Source: Iphinoe sp. HA4291-MV1
Lineage (GTDB): Bacteria > Cyanobacteriota > Cyanobacteriia > Cyanobacteriales > Nostocaceae
DNA: 64,000 nucleotides
Assembly: GCA_019359415.1 (NCBI GenBank)
Contig: JAHHHH010000002.1
Span: forward strand, 1-64,000
Direction of reading: 5' to 3'
Shown here: piece after piece, positions 1 to 8,905 of the stretch
How positions within the stretch are numbered: position 1 is the stretch's first letter
Layout of the letters: the number at the start of each line of letters is the position of its first letter
Made by a program: the position numbers and the translations under genes
Notes under the pieces: model-generated
Database searches by the model: none
What the model was told of the DNA's origin: nothing
What the model saw: the letters and a program-made list of their open reading frames with translations, nothing else

Positions 1-71
1 ACTATCCCTCTTTCTGTTCTTGCTTTGCAAGAATACGTTCAAAGGATGTTTCACATTTAACTGCCTTTCAT

Positions 72-101
72 CCCCACACTCCGCTTACGCGGAGTATGGG
101 G
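72..101. repeat. short perfect-loop hairpin
   Basis: The two arms 72-84 and 89-101 pair over 12 of 13 positions around a TTAC loop. It lies in gene-free DNA (1-388) that also carries dispersed-repeat style sequence around 165-225. No coding region is seen in this stretch. It could be a repeat unit or a transcript end from a gene left of the window. Confidence 0.6.
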
Positions 102-141
102 TCTTCCCGGCAATGTCGATAAAAAAGTATCCAAAATTTTC

Positions 142-290
142 TTGTGGGGTGGAGAGAAGTCTGATCGCCAGAACCTCCCTTCGGGTATGTCCTCCGGACA
201 CGCTATGCTAACGCCAGATGCCGTGACAGTGGGAAAGCCGTCCGTCATTCGCACGCTTACTCACCGCTCCAACTTCTCTCCATCCCACAA
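142..290. repeat. 149-bp element with 19-bp imperfect inverted ends
   Basis: Bases 142-160 and 272-290 are inverted repeats of 19 bp with one mismatch, separated by about 111 bp with no open frame of note. This is the shape of a miniature inverted-repeat element or a long hairpin. I see no clear target-site duplication at its flanks, so mobility is not shown. Confidence 0.5.
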
Positions 291-388
291 TATGGATAAT
301 TTCTTTCTTGGTTATCCCTAATGATGACTCACCCCTAGAGAAATTCTTATGCTACCCTGATACCTAATGTATACAAGGAGTCTACTTT

Positions 389-1063
389 GTGGCATGGCTA
401 CATGGTAATGATGTTGTGCAACAGCTAAGTGAAAACGTCGTCTTGTACGATTTAGCACAGATGCGTGGAAATAATGCTATTTTAAGCCGCATCCCTGACA
501 ATATCGGTGGTGTTTATGCTTGGTATCGCCGCTTCGAGATTGATTCTAATGCCATAGATGATCCTGAAATTTTTGTTAACTATATTATTGAGGAACTTTG
601 TAAGGATCATTCGGCTCCCAGAGAAACAAGACTTCCCCCAGCACACAGGATAAGACTTCAATCTGAGACTTCATTTCCTAAAGAGCTGTTGCTGAAAGAG
701 TTAGCGGTTGATTCATTTTTTCGTCAACTGGTGTTTATGCTCCTAGACAATTCCCTTATATTTCAGCAGCCACTATATATAGGAAAGACAACTAATTTAT
801 ACTCGCGAATTCGTAGCCATCTTAGTGAAGGCAGTATTCTACGCGAACGGCTTGCAGCTGCTGGACATAAGATTCATCGATGCAGGCTTTTAATCATTCA
901 CACTTATAGCGATTCAAGCATTGTTCTAAATGATTTCAATGATAACCATGAATTGCATAATCAACTTGAAGACTCTGAATGCTCTGAACTTTCTTCAGAC
1001 AAACTAATTGAAGATATTTTATCTAGGCTCTTTCTTCCATCGTTTACTCTTAGATACGGTTAA
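389..1063 (+). CDS. GIY-YIG nuclease-like domain protein
   Basis: 224 residues. A GVYAW motif at 41-45 and PLYIGKTTNLYSR followed by IRSHL at about 128-145 match the GIY and YIG halves of the GIY-YIG endonuclease fold, including the Arg (about 140) and His (about 144) after YIG. The gap between the two halves is about 85 residues, much longer than usual, so there is an insertion, and catalytic competence is unproven. The C-terminal 60 residues are unrecognised. The start is GTG at 389, chosen because AAGGAG lies 8 nt upstream (375-380). The gene faces away from the Dnd genes 400 bp downstream. A DNA-processing or defence role is inference from the fold and neighbours. It has a lower GC content than the conserved genes here. 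Confidence 0.7.
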   Translation: MAWLHGNDVVQQLSENVVLYDLAQMRGNNAILSRIPDNIGGVYAWYRRFEIDSNAIDDPEIFVNYIIEELCKDHSAPRETRLPPAHRIRLQSETSFPKELLLKELAVDSFFRQLVFMLLDNSLIFQQPLYIGKTTNLYSRIRSHLSEGSILRERLAAAGHKIHRCRLLIIHTYSDSSIVLNDFNDNHELHNQLEDSECSELSSDKLIEDILSRLFLPSFTLRYG

Positions 1064-1104
1064 CATACAGCGCTTTTGAGATAAGTGAGGTACACCAATT
1101 TTAG

Positions 1105-1383
1105 GGATGCTTTTTAAACTTTGAATTTGATTCAGTTGCTGTACCTCATAAACATCGAATCTGCTGTAAATGGGCAGGTTGTACTGATGCTTACAACCCA
1201 TTATACAAAGGATATAATACTGTTGCTTTCTATGGAAGAGAACATGAAAAAATGAATAGTCAGCAAAAAGATAAGCTGGTTCGTGAAAGGTTTTCTGCTG
1301 TGCTTGCTGCTGGCTTGCCTGAATTATATAGTCAATCTTTAGCTAAGCAAATATCTGATGATGATGAGCTAGATACAGAGTAG
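1105..1383 (+). pseudogene. open fragment without a start codon, unknown family
   Basis: From a stop at 1102-1104 the frame stays open to TAG at 1381-1383, about 92 codons, with no ATG or GTG before 1252. The coding-like part has several Cys and His residues (around 1170-1190) and then a polar helix with an acidic end. Starting at ATG 1252 would give a 43-residue protein. I do not recognise the family. The lack of an early start suggests a broken gene whose 5' part has been lost. Nothing else is seen between 1064 and 1455. Confidence 0.3.
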
Positions 1384-1455
1384 TGGATTCATGAGAGAAA
1401 AATTTTAATGAAAAAAAATTAACAATCAGTTTACTTAAGTTAAAAATCAGTTGAC

Positions 1456-1917
1456 TCAAGAGAGAAATCTGCTTAAATCAAATTCCTCTTCTTCTCTTTC
1501 TTGCTTAAATCGTTCAGAACTCAGAATCAATAAAAGCCGCTCTGAATAGTCTACCGCTCCATGTAGTTCATTTTGTAAAATTTCCAGTCCACCGTTAGCA
1601 TACTCTTCAAAAATATGAATGCGTTGCTCGTCAGCAACTTCATCATCACTGAGAATTTTGATATCTTTTGTTTCGGTAATAGCTAATAAATTAATTAACA
1701 GAGCAAAGCTGCTGGTAAAATAATCTTGCCGCAGAGGAGATAAATCTTTTGCGACTCCTTCTAAAGGAACTCGTTTTTTATGCTTCACACCCAAAGCAGC
1801 CGCAAACACCATCACTTCTACATAAGTTTGGAAAGATCCAGTTGTATCCTTTGAAGCTACTAAAGCTTTTACCAACTCAGTCTTATCTTTAGCAATTTTG
1901 ATTCTATTTGCAGCCAT
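1456..1917 (-). CDS. Dnd system-associated protein 4-like
   Basis: 153 residues. The pattern of a basic N-terminus, a VFAAALGVKHKKRVPL segment at about 37-52 and an IFEEYANGGLEIL segment at about 103-115 is what I recognise as the small protein family that accompanies DNA phosphorothioation (Dnd) genes (dnd_assoc_4). The biochemical role of the family is not established. It is probably a soluble accessory of the modification or restriction machinery. It lies on the same strand as dndD, 612 bp downstream, so it is likely part of the same island but perhaps not of the same transcript. The assignment rests on remembered family motifs; a profile search would settle it. Confidence 0.72.
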   Translation of the reverse strand: MAANRIKIAKDKTELVKALVASKDTTGSFQTYVEVMVFAAALGVKHKKRVPLEGVAKDLSPLRQDYFTSSFALLINLLAITETKDIKILSDDEVADEQRIHIFEEYANGGLEILQNELHGAVDYSERLLLILSSERFKQEREEEEFDLSRFLS

Positions 1918-2529
1918 TTTACTTAAATATAATTTGTCAGAATTTTAACTCAATACCCAAACTGATGTCTAATAACAATCTACTACGCGCATACACTTTC
2001 TTGCCTCATGTGTTTAAACTACGACTGCTCCAACAGTAGTCCCGCTGTGCTTCACAAAACTATTTGAGAAAACGTCCAACAGAAACACCACAAACTCCCC
2101 TCAGGTGATAGTAGAATAGAGATGGAAACTTCCATTATGGATAGTGGTTCTCCAGGCATTAGGGTGTCATCTCCTTGAGACAGTCTCTATCGCAATGATT
2201 GTCAACGTTCGGAAAAGTAAAAGCGTTCTGAGTTGATAGAGTAACAACAGAGGCGATTGTAATAGGGAGAGAAGTATTTCCAAAAACCATTAACTAAATA
2301 TTCACGTAGTGCTTGAACTATCCTAGAGTGAATTTGTTGTATTTCCACTATCGGAAGCAACAACACTCTATTTGTGACTCTCTCCCTTCTCTACGCTTCT
2401 GGGGTTTATGACTTCTATCAACTCACGCCAAGACGCAAAGTTCTTCTTAGCGCCTATGCGACGCCAGATACCTCTGTCGGGAAACCCTCCTGCAGTACTG
2501 GCTCGTTTTGGCGCGAAATTTTATAATTC
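1918..2529. other. gene-free spacer inside the Dnd island
   Basis: About 610 bp between the associated protein and dndD. I see no convincing coding frame. Around 2405-2515 it contains a dispersed-repeat module (GCGACGCCAGATACC followed by a TGCAGTACTGG block) also present near 34828-34880 and, reversed, near 22826-22870. The spacer may mark an insertion or deletion that separated two genes once adjacent. Confidence 0.5.
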
Positions 2530-4602
2530 CTACCCCTCGCGGTTCACCTCAATAATCTCTGTATACTCAAACTCATTTGGACTTTGTCTGACTAAAGGGT
2601 ATCGTTCCCCTGCCAACTCAATGTAATCTTGTTCACACTCAGGCTTAGAAGAATAGTATGTCAGTACATATTCTCTACCTATCTTATTTGCCATCTCTTC
2701 TTCTACTTCACCTCTCCACTGTGTCTTAGTCACCAACACAATCAACTGATTAGCCAATTTGGGAATTGTCTTTGCAATTTGTCGCCGAGAAATTTCATCC
2801 AAACTACCAAAGGGCGAATCCATAACAATCGGGAAAGTGCTACTATCGGGAACCAGCAGTATTTTTTTCTTTTCACTCCATTCCCGTACCCTATCGATAA
2901 TGCTGGCAATAAAAGATAAACTGAGAATTTGATTTTCTCCCGTAGAAGCTGCTACTGGCATTTCTGTACCCGCTGTATTCTCCACAAGCGTCAGTTCATA
3001 TTTTTCGCTAATTTTGGGAATATAAGGTGTGAATGAAATTTCGTTGAATATTTCTTGTACTCGCTTTTCTAATTGCCAACGAAACTGCTTTTCTTGACGG
3101 TTTCTGACTTCTGTAAATCGTTCAATGGCATCTTGAGTTGCAGCTATGCGCCGCTGCGCTAGTGCTTGTCTATCTTCATTAAATCTCTGCTTAGCAATTT
3201 GTTTTCTCAAAGCTTCCAACTCAGTTTTCAAGTTGGAAGTTTGCTGCTGATTTGCACCTTGCTCTAAGATTAACTCTCTGATTTTTTCTTCAATCTCATC
3301 TAAACGCTTTTGTAAACTGCTAATTTCTTCATTTGCATCTTTCCTCAACCGTTCTTGAAGATTATCTAACTCATCTTCAATTTGTGAGATGGTTTGTCTT
3401 AACTGATTAATCCTCGCTTGCTTTGTGTCAACCTCTTCCCAAAAGCTGACTGCTTGCTTATCAATTTCATCAACTTGAGCACTCATGCGGATGGCTGTTT
3501 CTTCCACCACTGAAGAACTCGCTTTATCCAATAATTTTCTCACATTCTCGTGCGAGTGACTTCCTTCGCGTAAGTCCATACCACAAATACAGCGTTGAGA
3601 GTGAAGTAATTCATTCACAAATTCCCGTGAAATGCCAGAGGTTAATTCACCTCGCTGCTTCAAATCATCTATAATTTCTCTAAATTGTGCTGTTGTTGCT
3701 GACAGTAATATAGTATAACCGCGTGCCGAAATTGCTTTTTTGATTTCTTCCTTGCTTTCTTTCAGGTTTTGCTGACTTGATGCTTTTTGTTTTTCTAACT
3801 CTTGCCTTCTTTCTTGCAATTCCTTGGCAGCGCTCAGTTCTCGTAAGCGGTTGTTTGTCTCTTTTTTAAAAGTTTCTTGATATTCCAACTCTTGTTTAAT
3901 TTCTGTTTGCCGCTTGCTGATGCTTTCAATTTCCTGTTCTATCTTATCCTGCTGTTTTAAAAGCTGTTTAATTCCCGAATCTCCAATTGTCTTTAACTCA
4001 TTGTCCAGGCTTTTTTTAGCTTCCTTGAGGTGATTTATGGAACGGTTAATCACTTCCACACCTAAGAAAATTTTCGTAGCTTCAGCAATTTCAGCTTTCT
4101 TGTCAGAACGGACTATCTCTTCTATGCGCTCACCATCAAAGAAGAAATATTGATATAAACTAATGGGTAAAATTTGTCCAATCACGTCCTCTGGTTGCTG
4201 AGGTGGAAAATACCAGCGTCCATCATCCCCAGCAACCTGCATACGTAATTCTGTTCTGGTAATGTTGAAGTCAGTTTCATTTTTATAAACCCGACACAGG
4301 CGTTTCACATTATAGCGTTTGCCGTCATGTTCCCATTCCACCTCTACCCAACATTCTACAACTTGCCCTGGTTTTGCTTCGGCTATGGCACGCTTATTTA
4401 CTAACTGTTCAATTGATGCAAAAGCTGCACTAAATTTCTCATACAGCACCCAAGTAAACGCATTCAAGAGACTGGTTTTTCCCGAACCGTTATTACCGTG
4501 AATGATCGTTGTGTTGCAAGTATCTTCTCCTGCAAGAACTATTTCTGGTGTCTTGCCATAAAAAGAGCGAAAGTTACAAAGCTTTATTGAAGTCAGTTTC
4601 AT
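2530..4602 (-). CDS. dndD: DNA sulfur modification protein DndD
   Basis: 690 residues, the usual length for DndD, an SMC/Rad50-like ATPase of the phosphorothioation complex that acts with DndC and DndE to put sulfur in the DNA backbone. Visible features: Walker A GNNGSGKTS at 36-44; a Q-loop region; long coiled coil from about 190 to 560; a zinc-hook-like CICGMD in its middle (about 335-340); ABC signature STGENQILSLS near 595; Walker B PIVMDSPFGSLDE near 635-648. The start codon overlaps the stop of the 57-residue upstream gene (ATGA, 4599-4602), which shows translational coupling. The frame is intact. The partner genes dndB, dndC and dndE are not in the window, so function depends on copies elsewhere. 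Confidence 0.93.
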   Translation of the reverse strand: MKLTSIKLCNFRSFYGKTPEIVLAGEDTCNTTIIHGNNGSGKTSLLNAFTWVLYEKFSAAFASIEQLVNKRAIAEAKPGQVVECWVEVEWEHDGKRYNVKRLCRVYKNETDFNITRTELRMQVAGDDGRWYFPPQQPEDVIGQILPISLYQYFFFDGERIEEIVRSDKKAEIAEATKIFLGVEVINRSINHLKEAKKSLDNELKTIGDSGIKQLLKQQDKIEQEIESISKRQTEIKQELEYQETFKKETNNRLRELSAAKELQERRQELEKQKASSQQNLKESKEEIKKAISARGYTILLSATTAQFREIIDDLKQRGELTSGISREFVNELLHSQRCICGMDLREGSHSHENVRKLLDKASSSVVEETAIRMSAQVDEIDKQAVSFWEEVDTKQARINQLRQTISQIEDELDNLQERLRKDANEEISSLQKRLDEIEEKIRELILEQGANQQQTSNLKTELEALRKQIAKQRFNEDRQALAQRRIAATQDAIERFTEVRNRQEKQFRWQLEKRVQEIFNEISFTPYIPKISEKYELTLVENTAGTEMPVAASTGENQILSLSFIASIIDRVREWSEKKKILLVPDSSTFPIVMDSPFGSLDEISRRQIAKTIPKLANQLIVLVTKTQWRGEVEEEMANKIGREYVLTYYSSKPECEQDYIELAGERYPLVRQSPNEFEYTEIIEVNREG

Positions 4603-4772
4603 CGCACTGCTTCCTTCACAATCGCCAGAATATCATCATTAATATGGCTATTAATTTTTTTATCTAGTCTGCTTTTTTCCAGTTGCCATACGCGATCAAT
4701 AATTTGCCTTACTTCTGGTGGAGCATCGGTAATTGGTTCTTGAACATAATCAATATTAGTTTCGTTTGTCAT
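4599..4772 (-). CDS. 57-residue protein coupled to dndD
   Basis: A small open frame from ATG at 4772 to TGA at 4599. It ends within the dndD start codon (ATGA). The product is acidic at the N-terminus and then helical and charged (VRQIIDRVWQLEKSRLDKK, roughly 22-40), with no membrane segment and no signal peptide. The tight overlap with dndD argues that it is real and made in step with DndD, perhaps as a small partner or a remnant of a longer dnd gene. I do not recognise a named family. Confidence 0.65.
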   Translation of the reverse strand: MTNETNIDYVQEPITDAPPEVRQIIDRVWQLEKSRLDKKINSHINDDILAIVKEAVR

Positions 4773-4953
4773 CTGCCTTGCGAGATATAGTTTTTATACA
4801 TTCTCATATTATATGGTTTCACAATTGTCAGTAAATACACTGGCGACAATATTTATCAAAAATTGAAAATATAAAGCTTTTATGAAAAAATAATAAGATC
4901 TAGTCCCGCAAAAACATAAAGTTTTCTTGATATCTTTGCAGGAAGCTTAAAAA

Positions 4954-6432
4954 TCAAATATCCAATAAACCGTATCGCTTCTGTAAGTTGAGTAACTTCA
5001 TCCTAGCTTCACCAGCATTGTCAGCTAAATCAGCAAACTCAACAAATCTAAGTAATTCCTTTCGCAATAAATTGCGTTCAACTTCTAAAGTTTTCCTATC
5101 CAAATCAGGCGGTAAAACAATCATGTCAAATATTGTGGCACGTTCCTTTCCTGGATGAGGACGTAAAACTCTTCCGCGCCGTTGAATGAACTGGCGAGGA
5201 TTAGCTGAACTTGCCAAAATCACAGCCGTTTGAATTGCTGGAATATCTACCCCTTCATCTAAACAGCGAATGGCAACTAAACCCTGCAATTCACCGCTTT
5301 CAAATTGACGACGTAAAACTTCTCTTTCTTCTATAGATGTTTGGGATGTGTAGGTGCTTACCTTGTAACCTAGTTCTACACCCAGAATTTTGACGACAGT
5401 TTTAAGCTGGTGCAAGTTAGAACGCTCTCCTAATTCTTGTGAACCATCACTACAATAGAAAAGTGTATGAGTTGTTTCAAGGCGAGTTAACATTAACTCC
5501 CGCAATGCGTTTAACTTATTTTCTGCTGCACCAATTAATCTTGCTCGCTGCATTAATAACGGCTTCAAATCTTCGTTATCTTCAAACTCAGCGAATTCAG
5601 CATTTCCCCTTTCTCTGTAGAGAAGCGCTCGTCCAATCTTTTGTGTTAATTTAGCATAGGCACGGCTTTCTGTTTCTGTTAACTCTACTAATATAGGATA
5701 ATAAAGATAATGAACCAAAGCACCTTGAGTAATAGCATCTTTGAGAGTGAATTCGCTTTGGAGAACAGGACCAAAATATTCAAATAAAGACTGGGTTCCA
5801 CCTTCATCAAAATACCTTTCTGGCGTAGCAGATAAAGCCAGTCGCAACCCAACGCGACGAGGTAAACTTTCTTCCAACTTAGGTGCGCCTAAGTTATGTG
5901 CTTCGTCTCCAATAATTAAAGTTTTTTCCGGAAAAAACTTGAGTTGAGATTGAAAGCCATCTCCAATTAAGGTAGAGTTACTGGCAATAACCGTAAGAAA
6001 CGGTTGAGAACCAGAACGCACATTATAAAGTTGTGTCGAAAGTTGACTCTGCCAATTCCGTAAATTTTCAAAAGCTAAGATAGGTTGCAAATTAAATTTT
6101 GCACATTCTCGCGCCCATTGAGTGACAAGATGTCGGTAGGGACAAACGACTAGCAAGACTTGCAAGTTTATTTGTTTGTATAATTCACAAGCGATCGCCA
6201 GCGCCGTAATTGTCTTCCCACTACCAGTCGCCATTTTTAGCGTTCCTCTACCGTTATTAGCAAACCAATTGTTGACGGCTTGTCGCTGATATCCCCGTAA
6301 TTGCAAAGATACTGGCATTCTAGGACATCCTGGTAATGGTTGTGTCTGATAATCGCCCCTACTTTCACCTACAAATGGTAATTTAAGTACGAAAATGGGC
6401 TGCTGCTTAACTTGATTTTTTATTAAATACAT
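4954..6432 (-). CDS. DNA phosphorothioation-type restriction helicase
   Basis: 492 residues from ATG 6432; the open frame extends to 6501, but the extra residues come from heptamer-repeat DNA. It is a superfamily 2 helicase related to type I and type III restriction subunits. Motif Q/I is LRGYQRQAVNNWF then MATGSGKT; motif II is GDEAH; motif III is SATPERY; motif VI is QFIQRRGRVLRP. I recognise the arrangement as the helicase called the DNA phosphorothioation system restriction enzyme in cyanobacteria, thought to act on DNA lacking the sulfur mark. No separate nuclease domain is obvious, so the cleavage activity is unclear. It lies 180 bp upstream of the dndD pair on the same strand and directly downstream of lexA. 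Confidence 0.8.
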   Translation of the reverse strand: MYLIKNQVKQQPIFVLKLPFVGESRGDYQTQPLPGCPRMPVSLQLRGYQRQAVNNWFANNGRGTLKMATGSGKTITALAIACELYKQINLQVLLVVCPYRHLVTQWARECAKFNLQPILAFENLRNWQSQLSTQLYNVRSGSQPFLTVIASNSTLIGDGFQSQLKFFPEKTLIIGDEAHNLGAPKLEESLPRRVGLRLALSATPERYFDEGGTQSLFEYFGPVLQSEFTLKDAITQGALVHYLYYPILVELTETESRAYAKLTQKIGRALLYRERGNAEFAEFEDNEDLKPLLMQRARLIGAAENKLNALRELMLTRLETTHTLFYCSDGSQELGERSNLHQLKTVVKILGVELGYKVSTYTSQTSIEEREVLRRQFESGELQGLVAIRCLDEGVDIPAIQTAVILASSANPRQFIQRRGRVLRPHPGKERATIFDMIVLPPDLDRKTLEVERNLLRKELLRFVEFADLADNAGEARMKLLNLQKRYGLLDI

Positions 6433-6465
6433 AAACGAAGAAATCAATAGTAAGAGAAATGGTGA

Positions 6466-6522
6466 GTGGGAATTGGGAATTGGGAATCGAGCATTACCCA
6501 TTCGCCATTCCCCATTCCCTAT
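6466..6522. repeat. heptanucleotide tandem repeat (STRR type)
   Basis: Degenerate copies of GGGAATT, then a reversed CCCATTC-type run, fill the space between the restriction helicase and lexA. Such heptamer arrays are known from heterocystous cyanobacteria and recur elsewhere in this window. Confidence 0.7.
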
Positions 6523-7128
6523 TTAGTTGTAACTGCGCCAAATGGCGACAAGAGAACCTTGTACCTGCACCTGAATGGCGTTCACTTCTATTGGATCGTA
6601 TTTCGGGTTTGCAGGTTTAAGGGTGACGCGATCGCCAAAGCGATAAAACCGCTTCAAAGTCGTACCAATACCATCCACTCTCGCGGCGACGATAGTCCCA
6701 TTTTTCAGTTGATCTGGTTCTGGTACTGGACGTAGAAAAACCAAATCTCCTTCTACAATAGAATCTTCAATCATGCTGTCGCCACTCACCCGCAAAGCAT
6801 ATGCTTGAGGAGGTAATGACAAATGAGCTAAATCTATATTTTCTACAGCCTCAGTGAAGGGTTCTATTAATCCACCCGCCGCGATCGTTCCCAAAATTGG
6901 CACACCTTGTTTGATCGATTGCAGAATTCTAATTGTCCGTGCTTTACCTTCATTCCATTCAATGTACCCCTTATTGCGTAAATGTTCCAAGCGGCTTTGA
7001 ATTGGTGCAGGCGATTTTAAATTCATCCCTTGCATCATTTGTCGAATAGAAGGCGAATACTGGTATACTCGTATGTATTCTGCCAGCCATTCGTAAAGTT
7101 CTCTTTGAGCTTCTGTGAGACGTTCCAT
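6523..7128 (-). CDS. lexA: LexA repressor
   Basis: 201 residues from ATG 7128. The longer frame to 7152 adds eight residues with no better start; MERLTEAQ is the usual cyanobacterial N-terminus. Residues 1-70 form the winged-helix DNA-binding domain. Residues 75-201 are the S24 autoprotease domain, with the cleavage bond Ala84-Gly85 in TIAAGG, nucleophile Ser118 in SGDSM and general base Lys159 in TTLKR, so self-cleavage looks possible. In cyanobacteria LexA regulates more than DNA repair (redox, carbon and salt responses are reported). A matching operator lies just upstream at 7161-7174, so autoregulation is likely. Its neighbour downstream on the same strand is the Dnd restriction helicase, about 90 bp away, which could be read from the same transcript. 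Confidence 0.96.
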   Translation of the reverse strand: MERLTEAQRELYEWLAEYIRVYQYSPSIRQMMQGMNLKSPAPIQSRLEHLRNKGYIEWNEGKARTIRILQSIKQGVPILGTIAAGGLIEPFTEAVENIDLAHLSLPPQAYALRVSGDSMIEDSIVEGDLVFLRPVPEPDQLKNGTIVAARVDGIGTTLKRFYRFGDRVTLKPANPKYDPIEVNAIQVQVQGSLVAIWRSYN

Positions 7129-7160
7129 AAATTCGTAGGGAGGTAAATACAAATGCTCCT

Positions 7161-7174
7161 AGAACATTAGTACT
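7161..7174 (-). promoter_or_regulatory. LexA operator upstream of lexA
   Basis: On the minus strand the site reads AGTACTAATGTTCT. It fits the cyanobacterial LexA consensus RGTACNNNDGTWCB at every fixed position. It sits about 33 bp upstream of the lexA start codon, as expected for autorepression. Confidence 0.8.
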
Positions 7175-7279
7175 ACAAAAAACCTCTCTATGCACTATTT
7201 ATTTTGAATATTTTGATTAATTAAAGTGAGAACAGAAGATTTGTTAGCTATTTATGGCTCACAACTCACAATTGGTAAC

Positions 7280-8206
7280 TTAAAATTCTTCTGCCCCTAA
7301 AAGACTTGCAAGTAAAGCTTTTTGAGCATGCATCCGATTTTCTGCCTGGTCCCAAATACGTGAGTGAGAACCTTCCATAACCTCATCAGTAATTTCTTCA
7401 CTACGATGAGCCGGTAAACAGTGTAAAACAATTGCCTCTGGATCCGCAAGACTCATCAGTTGTTCATTGACTTGATAAGGTTGGAAAATTGGCATTCTGT
7501 CATCTGCCTCTTGTTCTTGCCCCATACTTGCCCAAACATCAGTATAAATGACATGAGAACCTTTTGTTGCGACTTCTGGGTCATGAGTTAAGAGGACTTC
7601 GGTTTTATGAACTGCAATGGAACGTGCTGTTTCTATAATTGCTGCATTTGGTTCAAATCCACTCGGTGTGGCAATTCTCACATTCATTCCTACCAAAGCA
7701 CAGCCCAACAACAGGGAATTTGCGACATTATTCCCATCCCCTACATAAGTCAAAGTCAATCCAGAAAAAGTGCCAAAGCATTCTTGCACTGTCATCAAGT
7801 CAGCTAGGACTTGACAGGGATGCTCCAAATCAGTGAGAGCATTAATGACAGGAATTTTGGCATAGTTGGCAAAAATTTCTAATTCCTGCTGTGCAAAAGT
7901 ACGAATTGCCAAAACATCAAGGTATCTATCCAGAACCCGCGCTGTATCCTGTACTGGTTCCCCACGACTGACTTGGGTGACATTGGGATTTAGATCAATC
8001 ACCTGTCCACCCAGTTGGTACATTGCTACGGTAAAACTCACCCGTGTCCGAGTTGAAGCCTTGGAGAACAATAGCCCTAACACTTTAGGACACCGCAACT
8101 CCAGCCTTCGTGATTTTAGCTGGGATGCCATTTGCAGAAGTTCTAGAACTTCCGTTGGACTAAAGTCTGCCAAACTTAAGAAATCTCGTCCGATCAACGC
8201 TGTCAT
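7280..8206 (-). CDS. argF: ornithine carbamoyltransferase
   Basis: 308 residues, full length for the anabolic enzyme that joins carbamoyl phosphate and ornithine to citrulline in arginine synthesis, in the cytosol. The carbamoyl-phosphate motif STRTR is at 51-55, HPCQ at 129-132 and the ornithine-side HCLP loop at 262-265, with no missing catalytic residue. Arginine is also a building block of cyanophycin, whose synthetase lies at the right edge of this window, but the two genes are far apart. The gene stands alone on the minus strand, 130 bp downstream of the lexA promoter region. Confidence 0.96.
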   Translation of the reverse strand: MTALIGRDFLSLADFSPTEVLELLQMASQLKSRRLELRCPKVLGLLFSKASTRTRVSFTVAMYQLGGQVIDLNPNVTQVSRGEPVQDTARVLDRYLDVLAIRTFAQQELEIFANYAKIPVINALTDLEHPCQVLADLMTVQECFGTFSGLTLTYVGDGNNVANSLLLGCALVGMNVRIATPSGFEPNAAIIETARSIAVHKTEVLLTHDPEVATKGSHVIYTDVWASMGQEQEADDRMPIFQPYQVNEQLMSLADPEAIVLHCLPAHRSEEITDEVMEGSHSRIWDQAENRMHAQKALLASLLGAEEF

Positions 8207-8500
8207 GCTTGTTGCTTTGCAAAGAACACTTCCGTCTTTCTGTTCGGTGTACCCAGCCGTGTCAAAAAATCTTGCCTTAAAACTGCACCAGATATCTTGT
8301 GTCTAGCCCATAATTTTAAGATGGCTTTGGTCTATGACTAGTTTATCAATAATTGTCAGTGAAAAAAATCAAGAGTATGTTTGAGTTTCATTACACTTAC
8401 AGCGCTTGAAAGTCTATTTTAGGTTGCAAAATCGGCAGTATGATATTATGAGGCATCTGCTGCGCAGTCTGGACAGATATAACTCTTCATAATTAAGATG

Positions 8501-8529
8501 TTGTACAATCATCTTGCCTATGGTATAAT
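8501..8529 (+). promoter_or_regulatory. sigma70-type promoter for tRNA-Thr
   Basis: TTGTAC at 8501-8506 and TATAAT at 8524-8529 are separated by 17 bp. The predicted start, near 8536, is about 30 nt before the tRNA. The rest of 8207-8567 shows no gene. Confidence 0.8.
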
Positions 8530-8567
8530 AGCGAATTAGTGTGATGCTCAAATCTTAAACCAAGTAC

Positions 8568-8639
8568 GCCAGCATAGCACAGTGGTAGTGCATCCGACTT
8601 GTAATCGGAAGGTCGTCGGTTCAAATCCGACTGCTGGCT
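8568..8639 (+). tRNA. tRNA-Thr (anticodon TGT)
   Basis: A 72-nt cloverleaf. The acceptor arms GCCAGCA and TGCTGGC pair over 7 bp. The anticodon stem TCCGA/TCGGA encloses a loop with TGT, which reads ACA. The T arm has GGTTCAAATCC. CCA is not encoded. Confidence 0.95.
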
Positions 8640-8905
8640 TTTATCTTATCGAATCTCAGATTAAATGTCTTTATCTCAAATTGAGTGTCGTCTCATATTA
8701 AGCGTCGTTATCTCAAATTCATGTCGTTGAATCAAAACTTCCTTCTTACGTATACATATAAGTACTTTCCAAAAGTGCAATTCTCTAAAAAACTTAGATA
8801 CACTTACAAGTCAGATGCACCTTTCAACCCTCCTTAATTTTGATGATAATCACAACAACCTTGGTGTTGAAAGATTTTCTTACCCCTTAACCCGGATTTC
8901 TCACA

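Noticed and set aside
2408-2626. plus-strand frame overlapping the dndD 3' end
   Set aside because: Half lies in a dispersed repeat and half is antisense to dndD.
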